A DNA stretch of 64,000 nt from Acanthacorydalis orientalis. Its lineage: Eukaryota > Arthropoda > Insecta > Megaloptera > Corydalidae. Below are positions 40,050 to 52,662 of this stretch, piece after piece; position 1 is the first letter of the stretch; each line of letters starts with the position of its first letter. Location of the stretch: positions 5,833,611-5,897,610 of the forward strand of contig CM068315.1 of the NCBI GenBank assembly GCA_034766995.1. Direction: 5' to 3'. The notes under the pieces were generated by a model. It was given only the letters and a program-made list of their open reading frames with translations, had not been told where the DNA came from and searched no databases. The position numbers were made by a program, and so were the translations under genes.

Positions 40050-40370
40050 TTAACCCATTCAGACTTGAATTAATTCTGTCGGGAAAAGAATATGTTGGTG
40101 TTGATTGTAGGTGATTGGGATTTAACTAAGATAAAAATATCTTTTTCATATATTTTTTTTATTGATTTTTCATAGTTTGACAGCATGGGCATAATTGGGC
40201 ACAATGAGTGTAAAGCGTTGTTAAAGTGATTCCACAAAGAACTATTATTTATTTTATTAGTTTGTCTTTAAGGACACGGATGGTGGATTGGTGTGAAATA
40301 ATTAATTTAGATATTATGAAACATAAAAATAAGTGCACTTAACTATGTCCACAGGGTCTGAATGGATTAA
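40050..40370. mobile_element. TTAA-flanked MITE with CCATTCAGAC ends
   Basis: TTAA at 40050-40053 is followed by CCCATTCAGACTTGAATT. The right end, reading inward on the minus strand from TTAA at 40370-40367, is TCCATTCAGACCCTGTGG. The shared terminal CCATTCAGAC plus TTAA duplication is typical of piggyBac-type transposition. The 321 bp between carry no transposase. The name 'piggyBac-derived' is inferred from the target site and end sequence. Confidence 0.7.
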
Positions 40371-40695
40371 CTTTTGATAATCGATTGTTGGATTTAAATA
40401 TCTTTCAGATTCTTTCATATTGTCCGATTCAGTACATTTCCTTTTTCCCATGTATTTTCAATACACTTTTGGTATTGTGATCTTACGTCGTTATGTATTT
40501 CATTCTGGAGCTTTATATAATAAAATATTTATATCCATTGGATGGTACTTAATATCATAAACCGTTATAATTGGCTGTGTTTGTAGCTATGATCCCTTTG
40601 ATGTATTGTTCCGGTGGTCTTTGTCTTCTTGTAATACTCGAGTTTCTGTCTTTCATTTGTGTGATGGTTTGTACTTTAAATTATGAACCGCGCTT

Positions 40696-40733
<38 letters not shown>

Positions 40734-40944
40734 TGTACATATGGACATTTTCTTTAGCAATCATTTATTGATTACACATCATGCGGTCATTTTTTTTTGT
40801 TATTCTAATTTTCCAAGTATTTATAAAGATTTTTTTTGAATTTTGTTAAAAAATATTTATTAATGGTATACTTTATTTTTATTTCTTTCAATATATTGTT
40901 TTCAATTCGTATACTTCTAAAAAAATGAAGTAAATGGCATGCAG

Positions 40945-41021
<77 letters not shown>
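40371..41021. other. Spacer ending in a TA array
   Basis: 40371-40690 is moderately balanced but shows no frame or motif that I recognise. TA arrays lie at 40704-40727 and about 40949-41021. Confidence 0.5.
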
Positions 41022-41025
<4 letters not shown>

Positions 41026-41942
41026 GGGTACCGGAAATTTGATCGTTTTTTTTAATATATTAAAATAAAAACCAATTAAGAGGAAAAAAATGTACTTTAT
41101 TGAATAATATAATTTCCATCATTATATATCACTATACACTCTGTCATCTATCATGAAGAGGAAATATTCCTGTTTTATAAAATTCCTGGTTCTTTTTAGA
41201 AAAAAGTTATTCAAGGGTCATTTTAACATGGTTCATCTTTATGTGTCTTAAAAAATGTTCGAGTGATCGAAATAAGATGTAGTCAGAGGCTACAACGTCT
41301 GGCGAGTAGGGAGGGTGCGATAGAACCTCCAAACCAAGCTTACAAATTTTTTTCACGTGACCTCTTAGCTGCATGCGGTCGTGCGTTGTCGTGTTGAAGA
41401 ATAACGCCACCTCTACTTTCAATTTCTGGCCGTTTTCTGATTAAATTCTGATTCAAGCGATCCAGTTGTTTACAATAGAGATCAGAATTAACAGTTTCAC
41501 CGGGTTTAACGTTTCATAATGAATGATTCCTTCATAATCCCACCAAACACAGAGCAGTATCTTTCGAATGGTCAAACTTAGCTTAGGGGATGGTTTAGTT
41601 TTCTGATTTGGTGACCACCATTGTTTATAACGTCTTCTGTTGTCATAAAGGATCTAATTTTCGCCACCTGTGACAATACGTTTTAAAAACGTTCAGTGGG
41701 GACCCTTATCTTGTGTGACGTACGCTTGTTTATCTGAACCATTTTGTTTTCTTCAGTAAAATCGTGTGGTATCCAAACACCTTCTCTCCAGATCTTTCCA
41801 ATTTTGTTCATATGTTCTTGCACTGACGACCAGGGGCACTGAAGTCTATTAGACAGTTCTTGAATTGTTAATTCTGGATTTGCTTCGATTTCATCCAGCA
41901 ACGCTGTATCATCTAAACGGAAAATCTTTCCGGTACCCCTAT
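41022..41942 (-). mobile_element. Mariner with perfect GGGGTACCGGAAA ends, internally deleted
   Basis: The left end is TTAGGGGTACCGGAAATTTG. The right end (about 41942 reading leftward) is ATAGGGGTACCGGAAAG. The minus-strand transposase keeps a helix-turn-helix, ALLDEIEANPELTIQELSNR (about 41905-41845), then IWREGVWIPHDFTEENK, CVWWDYEGIIHYETLNPGE, DRLNQNLIRKRPE, the HDNARPHAA catalytic box and VLSHPPYSPDVVASDYILF. Frameshifts break it, and the first helix-turn-helix is lost. At about 0.92 kb it is shorter than its 12.5 kb relative. TA arrays abut both ends. Confidence 0.9.
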
Positions 41943-42209
41943 AATATATATATATATATTCATTTTATAATTTTTCAGTTGTAAATATTTTGTTTATGTA
42001 AATAATTTGAAATTTTAATTTTTTCAATTAATGTTAAAAGGAAGTAAAATTCATACTTTCTTAATACATACGAGACTTCTAAATATGAAAACATATTGAA
42101 GAACAAATGTCATTTTAGGTGTATTTTTTTCAATTTTCCATGAGTAAAAAGTATTCGTTTATATTTCACAAATAGTTTCCTAGCTCGTGCATTAAATGTG
42201 TTCGTCTAA
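41943..42209. other. AT-rich spacer, no gene seen
   Basis: A short TA array abuts the mariner; nothing else is recognisable. Confidence 0.6.
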
Positions 42210-42480
42210 TTAAAAAAGTTCAGCAATCGATCGTTAATTATTTTTGATTGTTGCTGTTGTGCATTTTGATGACGATGTTACATTGTCTTCAGAGTGCTGA
42301 GATATAAAAAATCTAAATCTGAGATAATCTAATCGCACAGCTTTTGTGAGCTTTATAGGGGAGTGAAAAGTTTATTCGTGAAAGTGAATTAAGATTAGTT
42401 CAAAAAGCTATACTGACATATACTCGGATTAAATTGTGTGTCTTATTATATGAACGAAAAATATTTTCACTTAGAAGGTT
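42210..42480 (-). repeat. Dispersed repeat 'GATGACGGC', copy 3
   Basis: The core at 42220-42310, on the minus strand, reads CTCTGAAGACAATGTAACAT, then CGTCATCAAAATGCACAACA and GCAACAATCAAAAATAATTA. The flank TTCGTGAAAGTGAATTAAG at about 42373 corresponds to the flank of the 28.0 and 52.1 kb copies. Confidence 0.6.
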
Positions 42481-42873
42481 AAAAAACATATATTTTTTTC
42501 AGTGTGTATCTAGAATATGTCATTCAATATCGTAGTCCGAAATTTACATATGAGCAAAATAATAAAATAGTAAAATATGTCTCATACTCTATGAAATAGA
42601 AACGGTTATTCTTAGGCATAGTCTAAAATAAAAACATCTACTCCCACAAAAAAAAAACAATAATATTAGGTTATATCTAAGAACTGAAGTTACATATTCA
42701 GAGATGTACACATATTTCAATGTTAAATGAAATTTGATCAATGGACAAATCCAATGATCACTTTATTTTGGTTTTTCTGAAGCGGTTAATAAAAGATGTA
42801 TTTTTTTCAAATTTGGATTGGCTAGTTTATAATTTTAGAGTACAATTACACACACACATTCATATATATATAT

Positions 42874-42927
<54 letters not shown>

Positions 42928-43272
42928 ATATGTATATCTATAGGGAAAGAGAGAAACATGTATATACATGTGTTAAGAATATGTGTTTGTATATGAAGAG
43001 CATTTGTACGTTTTTAGAACTAATTAATTGTAATATTGCGTGTAGGATTATTTAATTTGCCGAAGAAAATTCTGAAAACATTTTGTCAAACCCAACCTCT
43101 GCCGCTAACAAACAAAAGGAAATTATTAAATAAAAGTTCAAGAAAAGTAAATGAACCTGTCATCAGTACTGAAATAAACTTCAACATTAACGATGGATTG
43201 AGTTTCTTGTGCGTGACTATTGAAGATTTTGGATTAGTAACAAACACACTTCCGCACACACATACACACACG

Positions 43273-43332
<60 letters not shown>

Positions 43333-44516
43333 TATTCTTTAGAACAAAGAAAGTTACATTCATGAGAATTAATTTTTAAATTTAGTCGTGCGCTTTTATT
43401 CTATGCGTGGTTTTTCTATTTTTTAAATGAGCTATTTTTTTGTTAGGTGCGCGCAGAGAAATGTTAAATTTGTCGATTGATTTAAAAAAAGTTGTATTTT
43501 TTTATAAAAATGATTTATTGGGTCACAATATTTTAGTGTTTTTTTTTTTAAAAATATCCGTTGGTTAAATACGATTCTTTGTTTTTTTTTAAAAAAAAAT
43601 TAAAATATTTAAAAAAAATTAATAAAGTACTTAAGAAAAGTAAAAACAAACCGGTAACAAGTCGAATTAGTAAGGGTATAATAGAACGTCTTATTCTAGC
43701 TCCTTCAGTGATATGATAGTTGAGTTTTGTAGTATGAAATCGGATAGATAGTGTAGGTCCATATTGATTAACTCATATCGGCCATTGCTTCTTAAACTTT
43801 TGGTACATTTCTATGATTTCCTAGTAGCATTTCTATGCGGTAATTAATACCAGACTGTAAAATGAATGGTTCGAGACACAAATTGTTATCCATTACACTT
43901 AAAGCCTTACCTAAAGACTTATAGGGTGTAGCGATTATTTCGAAGCGTAACGTTTTGTCTTTATCGAGCTATTGTGTTGGTCGACAGCTATTATTATACA
44001 TACACCGTTTTTTTTTTATTACATGTTACGTTATACACAAATGCGCGTGTTATTCGAAACAAAAATGGAAGAGATACCATTTAATGTTTTCAATTTATAC
44101 CGTTTAGTCAATTTGTAACCCACCTATTACATTGTCTAAACTGTTTATCTTATGAATGACAATGAAATAGCCGAAGATGGCTGTATGGTTAACTTTAGGC
44201 TGGTCACTGAACGAGTGATGACTGCATGAAAAGTAATTCCCATCAGTTTTCATATGGATTAACGTTTATTTTAAATCTGTGCCGTTAACAAAAGCTTCGA
44301 CGTGATTATTCTTAAGGGAGGTCTCTTTCGAACGACTCTTCGTTCTGTGATATCATTTTGCAAAATATCAAATTGATATTGTGAGGTATTAAAGCTGTAT
44401 GATGTTTTAATTTAAATTCGTACAATGAAATGATTCGTATCTGAGATGCATCAATCCTGACTACATAAATTTATTTAAAAGAACGGCGGAAAATTATATG
44501 TTGGTTGATGGCTTCA

Positions 44517-44584
<68 letters not shown>
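42481..44584. other. AT-rich spacer with microsatellites, no gene seen
   Basis: Mixed CA/TA/TG arrays lie at 42849-42935 and 43251-43327, and a long TA array at 44518-44583. The frame at 43036-43329 includes more balanced codons (43080-43220) before running into CA/TA repeats, but is not recognisable. Confidence 0.55.
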
Positions 44585-44585
<1 letters not shown>

Positions 44586-44653
44586 GATTTAGCCACAAAA
44601 ACAAAAAAGGTTGCAAAAAATAATCTACTGCCATGTGTATATAGATATATTAA

Positions 44654-44689
<36 letters not shown>

Positions 44690-44866
44690 CTCACACACAC
44701 ACACACATATATAACAATTACGTTGATATATATCTGATAATAATTATATAGATATAATGAGTTTTAAAAAATATATTTATTGTTTCATTCGGTTGCATGT
44801 ACAGGGTTATAATTGAGAAGTAGGCGAGTGCAGAGAGGAGGGGTGAGGGTGAACTCTTCTAATGTA
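44585..44866 (-). repeat. GC-rich-ended dispersed repeat, copy with both ends
   Basis: The left end is TTTAGCCACAAAAACAAAAA-AGGTTGCAAAAAATAATCT (two stretches). The right part, on the minus strand, reads GTTCACCCTCACCCCTCCTC followed by CAATTATAACCCTGTACATG. The same left and right parts occur in opposite orientation at 46094-46345. A CT/TA/CA microsatellite interrupts the middle (44650-44715). Confidence 0.65.
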
Positions 44867-44872
44867 TATATA

Positions 44873-44906
<34 letters not shown>

Positions 44907-45515
44907 ATATAATATATATATATAATATATATAATATATATATATATATTATATAACATTATTTGAAAGTAAAGTGACAAAAATAATCTAATATTTTTCT
45001 AACGTTATCAAAAATCGACGCTTTGTATGCACCATCCTAATAAACGCCCAGAAACTCGAATAATTTTATTTTCAAGAGCAAAAACAATATTATTGACAAG
45101 ATTAATAATTAATACAAAAATAAAAATTAATAATGCAGCGAAAGAATAAAATACATAACGAATTAATAATAAATATAGACTGTAATTATTATTTTGTATT
45201 ACTGTTGTACTCGACCTGTAACATTTTGTATAGATGTAGTCTTTCTTGAATATGGAACTCTGCTATTAAACGAGATTATTTGATTTATTTTAATTAAAAG
45301 TAATTTAAAGAAATATTCAGCCATGGCTGAAGATTTTTTGCATTACTTAACGTAACGTAGCAGAAGGAAAGAACAGTGAAAATACTCTGTTCGCAATGAT
45401 TAAACCGCGTTCTCGTACGATTTTGACAGCCAGAGTGACAGGCGGTTTTCACAGAAAAACATTTTCTCTGAAATAAGCCGGTTTGCATTAAAAAGAAATA
45501 CGTTTTATACTATTT

Positions 45516-45557
<42 letters not shown>

Positions 45558-45598
45558 ATTATTTATTTACATTTAAATTTATTTACTTATATATGTAT

Positions 45599-45671
<73 letters not shown>

Positions 45672-46027
45672 AACAAAATTATCTCTAAAAAATTCAATGA
45701 CGTCGATTTATTTGTTTATAACGATGGGAGTTTCTATAGCTAAATATGTTTATCTCATATATAAAATCCACGTTGTGATCTGTCTCGGATAATATAATAT
45801 AATTATAATATTAATATTATTAATTTAATAGCGCGATCGCCTACTGAGCCATAAGCTGGTCTTTTACCATACGCCGACTCTGTTTTGGGGGACTTTCTGC
45901 CGCTAGGGACGGCCACCATACAGCTTAAAAAATTTCTTTTTTACCATAGGCTGATCAGAAACACCGTTAATTCGTGCAAAAAAAATTCGTGTCTGGGATA
46001 ATGATTATATAAACATACTTACATGTA

Positions 46028-46090
<63 letters not shown>

Positions 46091-46093
46091 GCA
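44867..46093. other. Spacer with TA arrays and two balanced patches
   Basis: Arrays: 44867-44955 (TA with ATAAT interruptions), 45520-45555, 45600-45665 and 46029-46087. Bases 45320-45480 are balanced; they include CAGCCATGGCTGAAG but the frame closes after ten codons. Bases 45835-45930 form a GC-rich patch (GCCGCTAGGGACGGCCACC) of unknown nature. No gene is supported. Confidence 0.5.
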
Positions 46094-46345
46094 TACTAAG
46101 GGACTTCGCCCTCTGCTCGCTTCGCTCATCAACCCCCAGGCTCGCTGTGCTCGCCCACTTCCCAATTATAAGTGTGTACGTGCATCCGATAAAACAATAA
46201 ACATTTTTTAAAACTCATTATGTCATATAATTATTATCAGATATATAGTAATGTAATCGTTTTATATATTGTATAATATGTGTTAGTGTGTCTATAAATA
46301 TGGCAGGAGATTATTTTTTGCAACCTTTTATTTTTTTGTGGCTAA
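46094..46345 (+). repeat. GC-rich-ended dispersed repeat, inverted copy
   Basis: It starts ACTAAGGGACTTCGCCCTCT, continues GCTCGCTTCGCTCATCAACC and CAATTATAAGTGTGTACGTG, and ends GGTTGCAAAAAATAATCTCC (reading the minus strand) near 46345. It is inverted relative to the copies at 44585 and 46440. It shows no coding capacity and its ends match no known superfamily I can name. Confidence 0.7.
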
Positions 46346-46363
46346 ATATTATTATTATTATAA

Positions 46364-46414
<51 letters not shown>

Positions 46415-46439
46415 TAAAGAAAGAGAGAAAGGTATATAA

Positions 46440-46609
46440 AACAACACGTTGTAATATATTTCCGAGAATGATTATATAGACATAAATGAGTTTTTAAAAA
46501 TATGTTTATTTGTTTCATTCGGTTACATGACATGCTTTTAATTTACAAGTGAGCGAATGCAGCGAGCTTGGGGATGGTTAGCACAGCGAGCAGGGACCGA
46601 AACCCCTTA

Positions 46610-46612
<3 letters not shown>
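46440..46612 (-). repeat. GC-rich-ended dispersed repeat, partial copy
   Basis: The minus strand from 46612 reads CTAAGGGGTTTCGGTCCCTG, then CTCGCTGTGCTAACC, and continues TGTAACCGAATGAAACAAAT. Together with 46094-46345 it forms an inverted pair around a TA/GA microsatellite (46370-46415). A further TA/GA array follows at 46613-46672. Confidence 0.7.
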
Positions 46613-46675
<63 letters not shown>

Positions 46676-46689
46676 CTTTTAATTAAAGT

Positions 46690-47130
46690 ATTAAATGTAC
46701 ACATTAATTCAGTGTCTTTTTTTATACAAAATTCATTTATTATGGAAGAATGAAATACATTGCAATCCTCAAAGTATCCCCTATTATTTTGTATAATTTT
46801 GCCGTATCTGTTGGATGATTGGCGAATCCCTTGTCGAACAAAAGATGACTTTTTTAGTTGATGAATTCGTAATGCATTTTCGAACCCCTTTCACTGTTTT
46901 ACATGTGTTATGCGCCACAAACCTTTTCCCAAATCTGAATAAATCATTCTCGCGGCACCGGCAGCATTTTTTTCAATTGGAATGCGAAAAGTGTGCAATT
47001 CCTAATGTCCTGTTTTTCGGACGCCACCGTGTTCACTTCTGTTCTGTGAGGGTGAAGGTGGACATATCGTTCATTTATCAGGCTTGTGTTTTCCGATCTT
47101 CAAGAACGGATGTTTTCATATCCAAATGTT
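46690..47130 (-). mobile_element. Internally deleted mariner, shared-deletion family, copy 3
   Basis: The low-coordinate end, TTAAATGTACACATTAATTC, corresponds to the family terminus. Minus-strand translation shows RIPIEKNAAGAARMIYSDLG, then GFENALRIHQLKKSSF, then RQGIRQSSNRYGKIIQNNRG. These are the N-terminal helix-turn-helix remnant and the C-terminus with the catalytic centre gone, as at 19800 and 57184. The high-coordinate terminal repeat is not recognisable. The plus-strand open frame over it (46815-47132) is an antisense shadow. Confidence 0.7.
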
Positions 47131-48297
47131 GATAAAAACAGTAATGATAATGGTGGTAATTAACTTGAGAAATAAATATGCTACTTGAAAAATTATGTTC
47201 TAAGCAATTCTTTTTATTTCATCAAAATATTTCAAACCGTTCAACAGTTATAATAGTTTGCATAAAACTTTTTAGACGCGTTTTTTTATTTGTATGCTTG
47301 TTTAATTGTTTCAATTAATTCTTATTTTGCATCATTTTCGGAAATCGACAAATGATCCAACTTTACAGAAAACTTCTCGTGTTTAGAATTTTAACATACG
47401 AGTGCATAACACATAACTGTATATATCAGAAGAAAATGTCTAAATCAATTAAAATTTACAAATATGAGATATAACATTCATTTTAAAAGCTTCAAACTAA
47501 AAAAAATAAATTTTCCATACACAAAATAATTTACATTACAGAACGATATTCCTCGGATATTTTTTTAATAAGTATTAGTACAAAAATATTTAACATTTTA
47601 ATAATAGGTCAGACTTTTTTCGAGTGTGGTAGAGAAACATACGGTGAAAATCAATTAACAGCTTGATGCTCATCAGTCGTTTAATTCGAAATTCGTTCAA
47701 ATAGGAAACAGATGAACAGTTCTCATGCTGTCAGTATTTATCGATAGAATATGTCATTGAATTTCCTCGATTTTTTTTTAAATCAATTATTTTGTATTAG
47801 TAAACTGTAATTTCTTTATATAAAGTTTATAATTTTTTGTAATATATTTTTCTATGTTGGCATTAGTATTTTTTTACCAATTTGAATAAACCATGTAAAA
47901 TTATTCGTCAAATACTGTTGATTTAAATTATGAATGTCATTCTTCAAGTGTTCATAATTTTTTCTTTTTAAATTGAAATAAAAGTATTTCAATAACGAAA
48001 ATGTGTATATTTTTTATGTCAATTGTTATTGTTGAATCGGTTAAATTTACAATTAGCTTTAAACCGTTCATAAAATGAAAACTCAAGTTTATATAAAAAC
48101 ATAAACACTTTTATTAGTAAAATCAATCTCTGTACTTTTTTTCCATAGATAATATAGTGTTCTACTAATGCATTTACTCACTATATATAAAGAAATGTTC
48201 AAGAAGTGTTTTATAAAAAGAAGTGTTTTTATGATATTATATAGTGTTATACATTTTTAATTGAATTATTTATTTTAATTAATTTTTCTACATGTTA

Positions 48298-48369
<72 letters not shown>

Positions 48370-48635
48370 GACTGAGTAATTAATGTATATCTTTTAAATT
48401 ATTTGTAAGTTTAGTTATATCGACATCTTCTAAAATTTATCACGGTAAGAACTTCTTTGAAAGGAAAACTTTCACAAGTCGCCACTTTTTAATTATTGTT
48501 TTATTTATATGTTTTTTTTAACAAACCAAGACAAAACTATCTAGACAAAAAGAACTGAAAAAACAACTTTTAGATAATTTAACAAATTTTTTTTGTAATA
48601 ATTTTATTTCATTGAGTTGTGGTTTTTACAATATA
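47131..48635. other. AT-rich spacer, no gene seen
   Basis: A TA array lies at 48299-48366. The rest has no recognisable structure. Confidence 0.6.
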
Positions 48636-49184
48636 TTAGGTTGGTAGGAATATAACTGCGGTCTATGCCCTTCAAATTCATACGCACAGCTGTTTTATGT
48701 GGTCCGGAAGTGTTGGATGACTAACGTCTAAGTTTTGTGCAAGCTTTAGAGTTGTACGTGGTTCTGATTCAACTAACGCCTTAAGTTGGTCGTTGTGAAC
48801 TGAAGATGGATGTCTGCGATCTTCTTCATCTTCAGGGCTCTCGTCTCCGGGACGATTTTTTTTTGGATCACCAATTGCACCGTGCGTTCCTTAACAATAC
48901 CCACACTAAACACATCGTTTAGTTGACGAACGGTCTCTGCTGTTTTACCACCTGTTTTGAACTCAAAAAACTGCTCTTATTTGCTTCTTTTCCATCTTTA
49001 ATTCAAAAGCCCAATTTGAAGAAAAATTAATAATAAAACCAAAGTCGATGTTACCAAAACACAGTCCGAAAAATGCACTTTAAAATGATATTAACATGAA
49101 CACAATGAAATGATACTTTCATTAAAAGAAATTTGGGTTAGAATTCAGAAAACAAAAACCACAATTTTTTCCCAACCAACCTAA
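48636..49184 (-). mobile_element. Deleted cecropia-type mariner, likely parent family of the MITEs
   Basis: The left end is TTAGGTTGGTAGGAATATAA and the right end, TTTTTTCCCAACCAACCTAA, is its inverse; TA dinucleotides flank both. On the minus strand the right part encodes a start like MEKKQIRAVF followed by GGKTAETVRQLNDVFSVGIV and KERTVQLVI. This corresponds to the N-terminal helix-turn-helix of the Hsmar1/cecropia group. The middle and catalytic region are deleted. Its left arm matches the 14.7-15.0 kb MITEs. Confidence 0.82.
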
Positions 49185-49546
49185 TACCAAGCCAGTGACT
49201 GGGATTGATTTTGAATTTTATTATTTTAACAATTAAAGGTATAAACAGAATAATAACATGTTATTTAAAACTTGATGTGTAGCCCAGATTATCAATTCAT
49301 GATATTACTCAAGTTGAAAGTAGGTCAAACTGTAACTCAAAAGCTTTATATGTCATGATTTATTGCATTTCTTATATTGTAATTGTTATTTATACGGGGT
49401 ATTTAACTCATGATGAAAATATAGAAGATATAAAAGTTTCGTTTGCAGTTTAATCCCAATATTAATTATATTAGTGTGCGATTATATTGCATTCAGCCAT
49501 TTGTACTGGTATTATTTGAAATTAGTTTATTCTGAAAGGAATATTG

Positions 49547-49596
<50 letters not shown>

Positions 49597-51074
49597 TTAT
49601 TTTCAATTTATAAAGAAAAAACATGTATTTTCAATTTGAGCAATCGGATTTCAAATGATTTTTTCTAATCACAGTGTTGTATAATAAAAAATGTTTACTA
49701 ATTGCATTATGTTCTGTTTTGAAGGGTAACGAATGTTAGTTATTTGAATGTTTTGTGACACCAAATTAGGGTTTTTTTTTTTATAAAAATGGAAACTGAA
49801 TATTCGCTAAATATTCACATATTTAAAATAACTTATTCAATTAACTTATTAATTAATTATTAATAACTTATTCAGTAAATTAAATAACATATTTAATTTA
49901 CTAAATATTCACATATCTAAAATTCAATTATTGTTTATGAGTTGCATTGGATATAAGCTTTCTTTAATAGTTTAGAGACGTTATTTCAGGAAGATATAAA
50001 TATGAAAAGATTCGTTTTATAATCTTACACGTTTTGTATGTGGGAAGTTTTGTGTATACACAATCACAATATAAATACATACAAACATATATATATATAT
50101 ATAACATTAAAATATTTCAGTTACGTAACGTTGATATATGTGTTTTGAAAATATGTTCAGCGTTAAAATGTCAGAATTATTATGTTCTTGCACCGAAATA
50201 GACGTTCGTTGCTGAAATAACTTTCAACCGTTTTGATGCCAATGTCCAAGCGGACGCTTAAGTAAATGTGATTTCCCATTTTTATTTATTATTTTTTGTT
50301 AGACGAATTCTATCCGACTCCTCTACGAATTTGTTTTTCGAAGTATCATGTATTTTAAGAATACTTTGTTTATACAGAATTATTCTTTAAATATATTTCT
50401 AATGTTTCCGATTCAACTGAAAAGAAGAACTTTGAAATATTGTTAACATCTGGCAGCGATTTTTGAATACATTTTACTTTTTTTCTTCTGACTGTTTTAA
50501 TTTATTTTGAAGCGTACTTTGATTTTTAAATTGTATTTATAATTGAATAATTGACAAGTTAATTTACATTTCAAATGTAAGAGTGTGCGCTCATTCGTGT
50601 GACATGATATTCGTGTTATAAATGATTATTAAAATTATTACAATGAATTGAGAGCTTGGTTTTGTCATCATTTATATTATTAAAATTCAATTCGAATAAT
50701 CAAAAGAAACGTAGCAACACTAAATGTTCTTTTTGTTTATGTTTTCATTACGTTTAATTTTCAATTCTGTATTAGCAATCGTTTGTATTTTTTTTTTAAT
50801 TAACTTAATTACAAATGAAATGTACTTATTGCTATAAACAAGTGTATGTTTAAATCGTAGAATAAAAGTGTCTAAAAAAAGATAATATGGCTTCAGATTA
50901 GTATGGATGGAATATCAGTCTGCCTTATATAAGTGATCATATGTCATTGAAAACACATTTGAATAATATATTCTATCAGATTAATGTTTTTTAATAAAAA
51001 AATCTATTTGAAGTTGAGAATTTTTTTTTATTTATTATTAAGAATGTAAATTGTCTCAGTTGGAATACAACAAC

Positions 51075-51138
<64 letters not shown>

Positions 51139-51889
51139 TGTTTTATTCCTTTTTGAAGGGGAATATATTTAAATGTATAATTTATGTTTATTGAAATTGG
51201 TTTAAAGGTTTCATTGTAATTTCATTATTCAGGACAATGATGAATCGGCACCATAATAATTTATTATCATGATTTATATCTATTTACATTGTCAATTTGT
51301 GTAATGTAAAACATATATTTATATGTTAGATATTGTATTCATTTTCAACTTTATGTATGTTTTGTCAATAATATGAAAAAGGTGCAACCGTGAATATAGT
51401 TTATATAACATTATTATGTAACTAATAAGCAAATAGTTAAAAAAGCTCATTTGCCCATAAAATTGTAAACTTGCATTATTTTCTGTACAAAATGAAAATA
51501 AAAAAGGTTTTATTTTGAATGGAATACAGTAATTTTTTTTCAATTAGTATTTAATAAAACTGTCGTTGTATCGTATTAGTTTCAATACAAAAATATTACA
51601 ATATTTTTTTTGTTATCTACCGCTGTCTTGTTTTAATTTTTCCAGGACCTTGAGAATATATAAATGTTATTTAAACTTAATCAAATAAGTTGATATCATA
51701 ATGAAAGATGGATCGATTTTTTAAGTACATTTTTCTCGCTTTATATTTTGGTCACTGGTTTTTTATACATGTTGGTACCATGAAAATAGTATAAATATGG
51801 ATGAAAAATACATTTATGTCAATTGACAATTTTAGTATGCTTTCGAAATTTATTTATTTCTCCACTCCACAAACCACAAAACAATTCTG
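49185..51889. other. AT-rich spacer, no gene seen
   Basis: TA arrays lie at 49549-49591 and 51078-51135, with a short one at 50087-50103. The open frames over the arrays are Ile-Tyr artefacts. Confidence 0.65.
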
Positions 51890-52075
51890 ATTAAAATGAT
51901 CAATAAATGATTATTGATCGTTTATTCTTTATTATGGTTCATGCGCATTTTGATGGCGATGTCATCATTCTCAGAGTGCTGAGGTACATCGAAGGATGAA
52001 GATGATCGAAATGCACATAAGTAGGGATCAGAAATGATCAACAATCATTTACTGAATATTTTCTGAACACATACA
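51890..52075. repeat. Dispersed repeat 'GATGACGGC', foldback copy 4
   Basis: The left arm contains TTGATCGTTTATTC and then GCGCATTTTGATGGCGATGT. The right arm contains GATGATCGAAATGCACATAA and ATGATCAACAATCATTTACT, an inverted, diverged version of the left. The two arms face each other around TCAGAGTGCTGAGGTACATC. The flank at 52115-52145 (TGAAAGTGAATTTAG, CAGTGCC) matches the other copies. Confidence 0.6.
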
Positions 52076-52299
52076 TTTTTAAAAATTCGTTTTTGGTTTG
52101 TGGTATAAAAAATAATTGAAAGTGAATTTAGCTGCAGTGCCCGAACTGTCAATATATTTTCACTTATAAGCAGTCTTAAGATTACTTCGTACAGTTTGAC
52201 AGATTCCACACAGTTATCGATTTGATTATTATAATTTATATTTTATATGAATGAAAATATTGTAATTTTTGTATTTTTATTTAATGATTTTCTTTTCAG

Positions 52300-52333
52300 G
52301 TGAGTCTTCTTTCTTATACATTTATGATGTTTG
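52300..52333 (+). CDS. Candidate 34-base internal exon of the plus-strand gene
   Basis: A good acceptor (TGATTTTCTTTTCAG) precedes a 34-base segment encoding VSLLSYTFMMF plus one base, followed by the donor GTAAGA. It accepts phase 0 from the exon ending at 23091 and passes phase 1 to the candidate at 56543, where G+GT completes a Gly codon. A microexon coding a membrane segment is plausible, but in T-rich DNA such coincidences are common. The family is unknown. Confidence 0.2.
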
Positions 52334-52662
52334 GTAAGATCCTTTTATTTATTTTTATATTAAGTAATTTTATAAGATATGTACATATAAAATATTCATG
52401 CTATGCTAGTCACTTCAGAGTAATTATAATAAATATAATATGTTCTAAACATTGAAGCTAATTAAATTACCTTTTAAGAGAAGTTTTGTTAGTACTGTGT
52501 TAATTCAGATTTACTGTTCTTTCTAAAGTTAGTTTATGAAAATTACAGACAGTTAAATACATGTATTTCATTTACTGAAGAATGCAGCTGTGGTTTGAAT
52601 TTTTTGTATTAGATAATACGATGTTATATTTCAGTAGAGGGTTACTTACAATTCTATTCTTT

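Noticed and set aside
45323..45355. Kozak-like CAGCCATGGCTGAAG start
   Set aside because: The frame ends after ten codons and no donor site follows.
46815..47132. 105-codon plus-strand open frame
   Set aside because: It is the antisense shadow of a deleted mariner whose motifs read on the minus strand.
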